A stretch of DNA of 64,000 nt, taken from positions 4,340,001 through 4,404,000 of the forward strand of contig NZ_FNSZ01000001.1 in assembly GCF_900105245.1 (NCBI RefSeq), in the 5' to 3' direction. This document shows, one piece after another, positions 33,572-40,488 of the stretch. The position numbers and the translations under genes were made by a program. The notes beneath the pieces were generated by a model. That model had not been told where the DNA came from and searched no databases. It saw nothing but the letters and a program-made list of their open reading frames with translations. Position 1 is the stretch's first letter. Each line of letters opens with the position of its first letter. This DNA is from Streptomyces sp. 1222.5. Lineage in GTDB: Bacteria > Actinomycetota > Actinomycetes > Streptomycetales > Streptomycetaceae.

Positions 33572-34717
33572 CTAGGAGGCCGGCCGGTCCGGCGGGGTGC
33601 TCGGGGACGGACCGGTGGGCGGGGCCGACGGGGTGCCGGAGGGTTCGGCCGGACGGTCCTCGCCGGAGGCAGCCGTGCCCTGCGGGCCCCGGCCGCCGTA
33701 GCGGTCCCTCAGCTCCTGGGCGACCGAGAAGGCCGCGGCGGTCAGCGGGACCGAGAGCAGCATGCCGAGGATGCCCGCGACGGAGGCACCGGCGGTGATG
33801 GCCAGCAGCACCACCGCCGGGTGCATCTGCACGGTCCGGCTCTGGATGACCGGCTGGAGCACGTGCCCCTCCAGCGCCTGCACCGCCACCACCACCCCGA
33901 GCGCCCACAGCGCGATGACGAATCCCCGGTCGGCCAGGGCGACCAGCACGGCCACCGCGCCGGAGATGAAGGCGCCGAGGTAGGGGATGTAGGCGCCGAC
34001 GAAGACGAGCGCGCCGAGCCCCACCGCGCCGGGCACCTGGAGGATCAGCAGGCCCACGGTGATGCAGACAGCGTCGATGAGGGCGATGAGCGTGGTCCCG
34101 CGCATGAACCCCTCGACCGCGCGGAAGGCCCGCCGGGCCATGGCCTCGACGGTGCCGGAGGCGCCGCCGGGCACCACGGAGCGCAGGGCGTTCAGAGCCC
34201 GGTCGGCGTCACGCAGGAAGAAGAAGACGAGCAGCAGCGCGAGCACCGCCGTGGCCATGCTCTCGCCGACCACGCTGACCCCGCTGATGACGCCGGAAGC
34301 GGCCGTCCCGCCGAACTTGCCCAGCAGCTCGCGCGAATTGGCGGCGAGATCGTCGAGCCCGGTGCCGGCGGCGCCGAAGTGCCGGGCGACCGACTTGGCG
34401 GCGAGCCGGAGCGAGACGAGGATCTGGTCGCCGCTGTCGATGAGCGCGGCGACGACGATGTACACGGCACCGCCGACGACGGCGACGACCGCGACGCACG
34501 TGAGCCCGGCCGCCAGCGACCGCTGCACCCCGGTCCGCACGAGCCGCCGGTACAGCGGCCTCAGCAGCGCGGTGCCGAGCAGCGCGAGCAGCACCGGCGT
34601 GACGGCCGTACGGAACTCGCCGCACAGCCGTACCCCCACCCAGCCCACCCCGGCGGCGAGCAGCAGCACGGCGCACCAGGCGGCGAACCGGCGAACGGGG
34701 TCGGGCAGCAGCGACAC
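33572..34717 (-). CDS. AI-2E family transporter (PerM/YhhQ-type)
   Basis: The 381-residue protein has about eight membrane spans, including the N-terminal AAWCAVLLLAAGVGWVGV and the conserved family core AVGLGALVFVGAYIPYLGAFISG plus GHVLQPVIQSRTVQMHPAVVLLAI, hallmarks of the AI-2E/PerM family of exporters and Na+/H+ antiporters. The last 50 residues are Pro/Ser-rich and cytosolic. GTG 34717 has a GGGGG run 3-8 nt upstream. The substrate cannot be inferred; most members are not quorum-signal transporters. It converges on the PAS-GAF-SpoIIE gene across 251 bp containing small inverted repeats (for example GCCCC-GTA-GGGGC at 33331). Confidence 0.88.
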   Translation of the reverse strand: MSLLPDPVRRFAAWCAVLLLAAGVGWVGVRLCGEFRTAVTPVLLALLGTALLRPLYRRLVRTGVQRSLAAGLTCVAVVAVVGGAVYIVVAALIDSGDQILVSLRLAAKSVARHFGAAGTGLDDLAANSRELLGKFGGTAASGVISGVSVVGESMATAVLALLLVFFFLRDADRALNALRSVVPGGASGTVEAMARRAFRAVEGFMRGTTLIALIDAVCITVGLLILQVPGAVGLGALVFVGAYIPYLGAFISGAVAVLVALADRGFVIALWALGVVVAVQALEGHVLQPVIQSRTVQMHPAVVLLAITAGASVAGILGMLLSVPLTAAAFSVAQELRDRYGGRGPQGTAASGEDRPAEPSGTPSAPPTGPSPSTPPDRPAS

Positions 34718-34798
34718 ACCCCCAGCGGATCATGGTCGCCGGTGGCTGTCCTGCCGCGCGGGGCCGGGCGGGTGAGCGCTCGCGGCGCCGCACGTGCG

Positions 34799-34837
34799 GG
34801 TGGCCGCGCGGGTTTCCGTCAAACCCGCGCGGCCACC
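34799..34837 (-). terminator. terminator after pirin gene
   Basis: A perfect 17-bp inverted repeat (GGTGGCCGCGCGGGTTT and its complement) with a 5-nt CCGTC loop, 52 nt past the pirin stop. Confidence 0.85.
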
Positions 34838-34889
34838 GTCCCCCGGGCCCGAGGGCCGCTCAGTGCCGGGCCCGGGGGGGGTGCTTCCG

Positions 34890-35867
34890 TCAGGCCTGCG
34901 GGCCGCTCTCCGTCATGCCGTGCACGGCGGGGACCGTGCCCAGACGGCCCTTCTGGAAGTCCTCGAAGGCTTGCATCAGCTCGTCCTTGGTGTTCATGAC
35001 GAACGGGCCGTAGTGGGCCATCGGCTCGCGGATCGGCTGTCCGCCCAGCAGCACGACCTCCAGGTCCGGCGTGTGGGAGTCCTGCTTCTCGTCCGCGCGG
35101 ACGGTCAGCGAGGAGCCCGCGCCGAAGACGGCGGTCTGGCCCAGGTGGATCGGCCGGCGCTCGGCGCCGACGCTGCCGCGGCCCGCCATGACGTACGCCA
35201 GGCCGTTGAAGTCCTCGCGCCAGGGCAGGGTGATCTCGGCACCCGGCGCCAGGGTCGCGTGGATCATCGTGATCGGCGTGTGCGTGACGCCCGGGCCCTC
35301 GTGGCCGTCCAGCTCGCCGGCGATGACGCGGAGCAGCGCGCCACCGTCGGGCGAGGTGAGCAGCTGGACGTTGCGGCCGCGGATGTCCTGGTAGCGCGGG
35401 GCCATCATCTTGTCCTTGGCCGGGAGGTTCACCCACAGCTGGAGGCCGTGGAAGAGGCCGCCGGACACGACGAGGGCCTCCGGCGGGGCCTCGATGTGCA
35501 GCAGGCCCGAGCCGGCGGTCATCCACTGGGTGTCGCCGTTGGTGATGGTGCCGCCACCACCCTGCGAGTCCTGGTGGTCGAAGATGCCGTCGATGATGTA
35601 GGTGACGGTCTCGAAGCCGCGGTGCGGGTGCCAGGGGGTGCCCTTGGGCTCGCCCGGCGCGTACTCCACCTCGCCCATCTGGTCCATCATGATGAACGGG
35701 TCGAGGTGGCGGTAGTTGATCCCGGCGAACGCGCGGCGCACCGGGAAGCCCTCACCCTCGAAACCGCTCGGAGCGGTCGTGACGGTGAGCACGGGGCGTG
35801 CCACGGCGTCGGCGGGAGCGGTCACGCGGGGCAGCGTCAACGGGTTCTCGACGGTCACTGCAGGCAT
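34890..35867 (-). CDS. pirin family protein
   Basis: A 325-residue bicupin. The N-terminal cupin carries the metal site HPHRGFETVTY (about 80-90) with downstream His and Glu in GSGLLHIEAP, and the pirin signature FHGLQLWVNLP. Pirins are Fe(II) proteins variously acting as quercetinase-like dioxygenases or redox-sensitive transcription cofactors; in S. ambofaciens a pirin influences beta-oxidation, so proximity to an acyl-CoA dehydrogenase 0.9 kb away is notable but not proof. ATG 35867 has a strong AAGGAGG. Upstream (35894-35911) is a TCAAC-GC-TCAAC direct repeat next to TAAAGT, a possible regulated promoter. Confidence 0.92.
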   Translation of the reverse strand: MPAVTVENPLTLPRVTAPADAVARPVLTVTTAPSGFEGEGFPVRRAFAGINYRHLDPFIMMDQMGEVEYAPGEPKGTPWHPHRGFETVTYIIDGIFDHQDSQGGGGTITNGDTQWMTAGSGLLHIEAPPEALVVSGGLFHGLQLWVNLPAKDKMMAPRYQDIRGRNVQLLTSPDGGALLRVIAGELDGHEGPGVTHTPITMIHATLAPGAEITLPWREDFNGLAYVMAGRGSVGAERRPIHLGQTAVFGAGSSLTVRADEKQDSHTPDLEVVLLGGQPIREPMAHYGPFVMNTKDELMQAFEDFQKGRLGTVPAVHGMTESGPQA

Positions 35868-35932
35868 GGTGGGTACCTCCTTGGTACGCCCACTTTAGTT
35901 GAGCGTTGAACTTCTTGTCACCCCCAACAGAA

Positions 35933-35962
35933 CGGGCCCGGAGGGAATTCCCTCCGGGCCCG
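35933..35962 (-). terminator. terminator after sseB-like gene
   Basis: Perfect palindrome, CGGGCCCGGAGGG-AATT-CCCTCCGGGCCCG, 19 nt past the stop of the SseB family gene and upstream of the pirin promoter. Confidence 0.85.
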
Positions 35963-35981
35963 CCATGGGGGTCTTCTCGGT

Positions 35982-36470
35982 TCAGACACCGCCGTACATG
36001 CGGCGCATGGCGAATTCGACCATCTGCTCGACCGCCTTGGCGTCGAACACCATCCGGTGCTCGCCCTCCATGTCCAGAACGAACCCGTAGCCGGTGGGCA
36101 GCAGATCGATCACCTCGGCGCCGGTGATGACGAAGTACTTGGACTCCTTGCCCGCGTATCGCCGCAGCTCCTTGAGGGAGGTGAACATCGGGATCACCGG
36201 CTGCTGGGTGTTGTGCAGGGCCAGGAAGCCGGGGGTGTCACCGCGGGGGCAGTACACCTTCGACGTGGCGAAGATCTGCTGGAAGTCCTCGGCGGCCATC
36301 GAGCCCGTGGTGAAGGCGCGCACCGCGTCCGCGAGCGAGGGCGGGGACGGCTCGGGATAGAGCGGCGGCTGCTGGCCGTACCCCCCGACACCGCCCGGCA
36401 TCTGCTGCTGCGGCGGCACGTACCCCTGCTGCGCGGCGCCACCGTCCATGGGCTGGCCGTATCCGTACAT
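35982..36470 (-). CDS. SseB family protein
   Basis: The 162-residue protein has a Gly/Gln/Pro-rich N-terminus (YGYGQPMDGGAAQQGYVPPQQ) to about residue 45, then an SseB-type domain (SLADAVRAFTTGSMAAEDFQQIFATSKVYCPRG, later PMFTSLKELRRYAG and a terminal VEQMVEFAMRRMY). SseB was named for serine-sensitivity enhancement in enterobacteria and its molecular role is unclear; actinobacterial copies are linked by genomics to type VII-like loci, not seen here. ATG 36470 follows TACTCT by 7 nt, so it is probably leaderless. Confidence 0.85.
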   Translation of the reverse strand: MYGYGQPMDGGAAQQGYVPPQQQMPGGVGGYGQQPPLYPEPSPPSLADAVRAFTTGSMAAEDFQQIFATSKVYCPRGDTPGFLALHNTQQPVIPMFTSLKELRRYAGKESKYFVITGAEVIDLLPTGYGFVLDMEGEHRMVFDAKAVEQMVEFAMRRMYGGV

Positions 36471-36477
36471 GCGCGCA

Positions 36478-36483
36478 AGAGTA
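36478..36483 (-). promoter_or_regulatory. -10 of leaderless sseB-like gene
   Basis: TACTCT on the minus strand ends 7 nt before ATG 36470; no Shine-Dalgarno. Confidence 0.45.
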
Positions 36484-36630
36484 CCGAGCGCGGGCTGCGC
36501 CGGCCGCCCCCTTCCCCCCACCGAAGAAAACCGGCCGGTCACCCGCCTTCCGCCGGGATACCGGAGCGGCCGGAAGGGCTGCACATGAGGAGGGTGGAGT
36601 AGACCCTTCTCACACTTGGCAGGGCAGGGG

Positions 36631-36656
36631 TTGCTTCTTATTACCGACGGGTAGCA
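36631..36656 (+). promoter_or_regulatory. acyl-CoA dehydrogenase promoter with TACC-N4-GGTA operator
   Basis: TTGCTT (36631-36636) and TAGCAT (36652-36657) frame a 15-bp spacer holding TACCGACGGGTA (36642-36653), a TACC-N4-GGTA palindrome overlapping the -10. The arrangement suggests a TetR-type fatty-acid-degradation repressor site; spacing is shorter than ideal, so the exact promoter is uncertain. Confidence 0.45.
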
Positions 36657-36734
36657 TCATCGTAGCTACTTGTTGGTACGTGAACCAGATGCGAGGAGTC
36701 AGTGCCTCGCCGATCCCTCAACGGAGCAGTCGCC

Positions 36735-38561
36735 ATGGGGCACTACAAGTCGAATCTCCGCGACATCGAGTTCAACCTCTTCGAAGTACTGGGGCGCGAC
36801 AAGGTGTACGGCACCGGCCCGTTCGAGGAGATGGACGTCGAGACCGCAAAGAGCGTCCTGGAGGAGCTGACCCGCCTCTCCGAGAACGAGCTGGCCGAGT
36901 CCTTCGCCGACGCCGACCGCAACCCGCCGGTCTTCGACCCGGAGACCAACACCGCGCCGGTCCCGGCGTCCTTCAAGAAGAGCTACAAGGCCTTCATGGA
37001 CTCGGAGTACTGGCGGCTCGGCCTGCCCGAGGAGATCGGCGGCACCACCTCGCCCCGCTCACTGATCTGGGCCTACGCCGAGCTGATCCTGGGCGCCAAC
37101 CCGGCCGTCTGGATGTACTCCTCGGGCCCCGCGTTCGCCGGCATCCTCTTCGAGGAGGGCAACGAGGTCCAGAAGCACATCGCCAAGGTCGCCGTGGACA
37201 AGCAGTGGGGCTCCACGATGGTGCTCACCGAGCCCGACGCGGGCTCCGACGTGGGCGCCGGCCGCACCAAGGCGATCCAGCAGGAGGACGGCTCCTGGCA
37301 CATCGAGGGCGTGAAGCGCTTCATCACCTCCGGTGAGCACGACATGGAGGAGAACATCCTCCACTACGTCCTCGCCCGCCCCGAGGGCGCCGGCCCCGGC
37401 ACCAAGGGCCTGTCCCTCTTCCTCGTCCCGAAGTACCTCTTCGACTTCGAGACCGGCGAGCTGGGCGAGCGCAACGGCGTCTACGCCACCAACGTCGAGC
37501 ACAAGATGGGCCTCAAGGCCTCCAACACGTGCGAGATGACCTTCGGCGACAAGCACCCCGCCAAGGGCTGGCTGATCGGCGACAAGCACGACGGCATCCG
37601 CCAGATGTTCCGCATCATCGAGTTCGCCCGCATGATGGTCGGCACGAAGGCGATCTCCACGCTCTCCACCGGCTACCTCAACGCGCTGGAGTACGCCAAG
37701 GAGCGCGTCCAGGGCCCGGACCTGGCCAACTTCATGGACAAGACGGCGCCCAAGGTCACCATCACGCACCACCCCGACGTGCGCCGCTCGCTGATGACGC
37801 AGAAGGCGTACGCGGAGGGCATGCGCGCCCTCGTGCTCCACACCGCCTCCGTCCAGGACGCCATCCAGCTCAAGGAGGCGAACGGCGAGGACGCCTCGGC
37901 CGAGGAGGCGCTGAACGACCTGCTCCTGCCCATCGTCAAGGGCTACGGCTCCGAGAAGGGCTACGAGCAGCTCGCCCAGTCGCTGCAGACCTTCGGCGGC
38001 TCCGGCTTCCTCCAGGAGTACCCGATCGAGCAGTACATCCGGGACTCCAAGATCGACACCCTGTACGAGGGCACCACGGCGATCCAGGGCCAGGACTTCT
38101 TCTTCCGGAAGATCGTCCGCAACCAGGGCGCCGCGCTGAACTCCCTCGCCGAGGACATCAAGAAGTTCCTGGCGCTCGGCACCGGCGGCGAGGACCTGTC
38201 CGGCGCCCGCGAGCACCTCGCCAAGGCGGCCGTGGAGCTGGAGGCGATCGTCGGCCTCATGCTGACCGACCTCGCCGCCACCGAGCAGGACACCAAGAAC
38301 ATCTACAAGGTGGGCCTGAACACCACCCGCCTGCTCATGGCCTCCGGTGACGTCGTCGTCGGCTACCTGCTGCTCAAGGGCGCCGCGATCGCCGCCGAGA
38401 AGCTCGCCACCGCCTCGGCGAAGGACAAGGCGTTCTACACCGGCAAGATCGCCGCGGCGAAGTTCTTCGCGGCGAACGTCCTGCCGGGCGTCACCCTCGC
38501 CCGCAAGATCGCCGCCGGTGTCGAGCTGGACCTCATGGAGCTGGACGAGGCCGCGTTCTAG
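36735..38561 (+). CDS. acyl-CoA dehydrogenase (long form, about 600 aa)
   Basis: FAD enzyme catalysing the first step of fatty acyl-CoA beta-oxidation. The 608-residue protein has the FAD/substrate motifs VLTEPDAGSDVGAG and RFITSGEHD, and the catalytic-base region IDTLYEGTTAIQGQDFFFRK with the Glu of YEG-T. A C-terminal helical extension (about 470-608) identifies the longer FadE5-like class with an extra C-terminal domain. ATG 36735 (MGHYKSNLRDIEFNLFEVL, GGAG upstream) is the family start; the upstream GTG at 36702 adds 11 unlikely residues. A palindrome in the promoter region suggests acyl-CoA responsive repression. Confidence 0.93.
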   Translation: MGHYKSNLRDIEFNLFEVLGRDKVYGTGPFEEMDVETAKSVLEELTRLSENELAESFADADRNPPVFDPETNTAPVPASFKKSYKAFMDSEYWRLGLPEEIGGTTSPRSLIWAYAELILGANPAVWMYSSGPAFAGILFEEGNEVQKHIAKVAVDKQWGSTMVLTEPDAGSDVGAGRTKAIQQEDGSWHIEGVKRFITSGEHDMEENILHYVLARPEGAGPGTKGLSLFLVPKYLFDFETGELGERNGVYATNVEHKMGLKASNTCEMTFGDKHPAKGWLIGDKHDGIRQMFRIIEFARMMVGTKAISTLSTGYLNALEYAKERVQGPDLANFMDKTAPKVTITHHPDVRRSLMTQKAYAEGMRALVLHTASVQDAIQLKEANGEDASAEEALNDLLLPIVKGYGSEKGYEQLAQSLQTFGGSGFLQEYPIEQYIRDSKIDTLYEGTTAIQGQDFFFRKIVRNQGAALNSLAEDIKKFLALGTGGEDLSGAREHLAKAAVELEAIVGLMLTDLAATEQDTKNIYKVGLNTTRLLMASGDVVVGYLLLKGAAIAAEKLATASAKDKAFYTGKIAAAKFFAANVLPGVTLARKIAAGVELDLMELDEAAF

Positions 38562-38678
38562 ACCCGGCGAGGCCGCGTCCACCGGCCGGCGAGGCCGCCT
38601 TCCGGACCGGTCGGGACCCGCTCCCGACCGGCCGGGACCGCGTTACCGACGTTCCGGACGACCCCGTCGATACCCCGC

Positions 38679-38713
38679 ACGGGCCCGCTCCCCATTCCCG
38701 GGAGCGGGCCCGT
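38679..38713 (+). terminator. hairpin between acyl-CoA dehydrogenase and aminopeptidase genes
   Basis: ACGGGCCCGCTCCC pairs perfectly with GGGAGCGGGCCCGT over a 7-nt loop, ending 9 nt before the next gene's -10. Confidence 0.8.
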
Positions 38714-38722
38714 GCACGTCGT

Positions 38723-38728
38723 TAAGGT
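38723..38728 (+). promoter_or_regulatory. -10 of leaderless aminopeptidase gene
   Basis: TAAGGT ends 6 nt before ATG 38735; no Shine-Dalgarno. Confidence 0.5.
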
Positions 38729-38734
38729 GAACCC

Positions 38735-40033
38735 ATGAGCGCACCAGCCCGCTTCGACCGCGGCCACACCGACGACCTGATGTCCTTCCTGGCGGCAAGC
38801 CCCTCGCCGTACCACGCCGTGGCGAACACCGCCGAGCGGCTGGAGAAGGCGGGCTTCCGTCAGGTCGCCGAGACGGACGCCTGGGACGGGACGAGCGGCG
38901 GCAAGTACCTGCTGCGCGGCGGCGCGATCGTGGCCTGGTTCGTGCCCGAGGGCGCCGCACCGCACACCCCCTTCCACATCATCGGCGCGCACACCGACTC
39001 CCCGAACCTGCGGATCAAGCCGCGCCCGGACAGCGGGGCGCACGGCTGGCGTCAGGTGGCCGTGGAGATCTACGGCGGCCCGCTGCTGAACTCATGGCTG
39101 GACCGGGACCTCGGCCTGGCCGGCCGGCTCACCCTGCGCGACGGCTCCACCGTCCTGGTCGACGTCGACCGGCCGCTCCTGCGGGTCCCCCAGCTCGCCA
39201 TCCACCTGGACCGCACGGTCGGCACCGACGGGCTCAAGCTCGACAAGCAGCGGCATCTCCAGCCGGTCTGGGGCCTCGGCGGCGACGTCCTGGACGGCGA
39301 CCTGATCGCCTTCCTGGAGCAGGAGGCCGGGCTGGAGGCGGGCTCGGTGACCGGCTGGGACCTGATGACGTACCCGGTGGAGCCGCCCGCCTACCTGGGC
39401 CGCGACCGGGAGCTGGTGGCCGGCCCGCGCATGGACAACCTGCTGTCCGTGCACGCCGGCGTCGCCGCCCTGGTGGCCGCCGCGACCTCCGGGGCCGAGC
39501 TCACCCGCATCCCCGTGCTGGCCGCCTTCGACCACGAGGAGAACGGCTCCCAGTCCGACACCGGCGCGGACGGCCCGCTGCTGGGCACGGCCCTGGAGCG
39601 CTCGGTGTTCGCGCGCGGCGGGTCGTACGAGGACCGGGCGCGCGCCTTCGCCGGCACGGTCTGCCTGTCCTCCGACACGGGGCACGCCGTCCACCCCAAC
39701 TACGCCGAGCGGCACGACCCGACGCACCACCCGCGGGTCAACGGCGGCCCCATCCTCAAGGTCAACGTCAACAACCGCTATGCCACGGACGGTTCGGGCC
39801 GCGCGGTGTTCGCCGCCGCCTGCGAACGGGCCGACGTCCCGTTCCAGTCCTTCGTCTCCAACAACTCCATGCCGTGCGGCACCACCATCGGACCCATCAC
39901 CGCGGCCCGGCACGGGATCCGCACGGTCGACATCGGTGTGGCGATCCTCTCCATGCACAGTGTCCGCGAACTCTGCGGCGCCGACGACCCGTTCCTCCTG
40001 GCGAACGCCCTGACCGCGTTCCTGGAGGGCTGA
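38735..40033 (+). CDS. apeB: M18 family aspartyl aminopeptidase
   Basis: A dizinc aminopeptidase removing N-terminal acidic residues from peptides, cytosolic. The 432-residue protein shows the M18 ligands in order: IGAHTDSPNLRIK (His and Asp), GPRMDNLLS (bridging Asp), FDHEENGSQSDTGA (catalytic Glu and ligand Glu), SSDTGHAVHPNY and the final NNSMPCGTTIGP with the C-terminal MHSVRELCG carrying the last His. Length is normal for the family. The leaderless ATG 38735 is supported by TAAGGT 6 nt upstream. It is isolated from neighbours by hairpins or promoters on both sides. Confidence 0.95.
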   Translation: MSAPARFDRGHTDDLMSFLAASPSPYHAVANTAERLEKAGFRQVAETDAWDGTSGGKYLLRGGAIVAWFVPEGAAPHTPFHIIGAHTDSPNLRIKPRPDSGAHGWRQVAVEIYGGPLLNSWLDRDLGLAGRLTLRDGSTVLVDVDRPLLRVPQLAIHLDRTVGTDGLKLDKQRHLQPVWGLGGDVLDGDLIAFLEQEAGLEAGSVTGWDLMTYPVEPPAYLGRDRELVAGPRMDNLLSVHAGVAALVAAATSGAELTRIPVLAAFDHEENGSQSDTGADGPLLGTALERSVFARGGSYEDRARAFAGTVCLSSDTGHAVHPNYAERHDPTHHPRVNGGPILKVNVNNRYATDGSGRAVFAAACERADVPFQSFVSNNSMPCGTTIGPITAARHGIRTVDIGVAILSMHSVRELCGADDPFLLANALTAFLEG

Positions 40034-40167
40034 CCGCCGGCCCGCGCCTCCGGGCCCCCTCGTACGCCTGAGTTCTCGTCACCGTCCGTCGTGGGCATGC
40101 CCCAAGCCGCGCCGGGTACCCGGTTGCCACCGGAGATTCCGGAACCGAAAAGGGGAGGCGACTTCTC

Positions 40168-40434
40168 ATGGGGCTCGGAGGATGCATCATCCTCATCGCC
40201 GTGGGGGCCATCCTCACGTTCGCGACCGACTGGCAGATGCACGGCGTCAACCTCACCATCGTCGGAGTGATCCTGATGGCCGTCGGCCTGATCGGCGTCG
40301 CCACGTTCAGCGGAATCGCCCGGCGCCGCAGGGTGGTCGTGCCCCCGACGACGCCGGTGGTGGAGGAGGAACCCCTGCACCACCGCCGCGCCGACGGGTA
40401 CACCGAGGGCTACCGCGACGGGTACGGCGTATGA
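40168..40434 (+). CDS. DUF6458 small membrane protein
   Basis: An 88-residue protein with two membrane helices (GGCIILIAVGAILTFAT and LTIVGVILMAVGLIGVATF) joined by DWQMHGVN, matching the DUF6458 family of actinobacteria, followed by a basic and His/Tyr-rich cytosolic tail. Function unknown. ATG 40168 has GGGGAGG 11 nt upstream. It converges on the delta-60 repeat protein gene, the two separated by a double palindrome. Confidence 0.85.
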   Translation: MGLGGCIILIAVGAILTFATDWQMHGVNLTIVGVILMAVGLIGVATFSGIARRRRVVVPPTTPVVEEEPLHHRRADGYTEGYRDGYGV

Positions 40435-40448
40435 CTCCCGCCGCCGTC

Positions 40449-40478
40449 CACCCGCGGGTGACATCCCACCCGCGGGTG
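40449..40478. terminator. double palindrome forming bidirectional terminator
   Basis: CACCCGCGGGTG, itself a perfect 12-bp palindrome, occurs at 40449-40460 and 40467-40478. The copies can pair with each other as a 12-bp stem with an ACATCC loop, between two convergent genes. Confidence 0.7.
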
Positions 40479-40488
40479 AGAGGCACGG

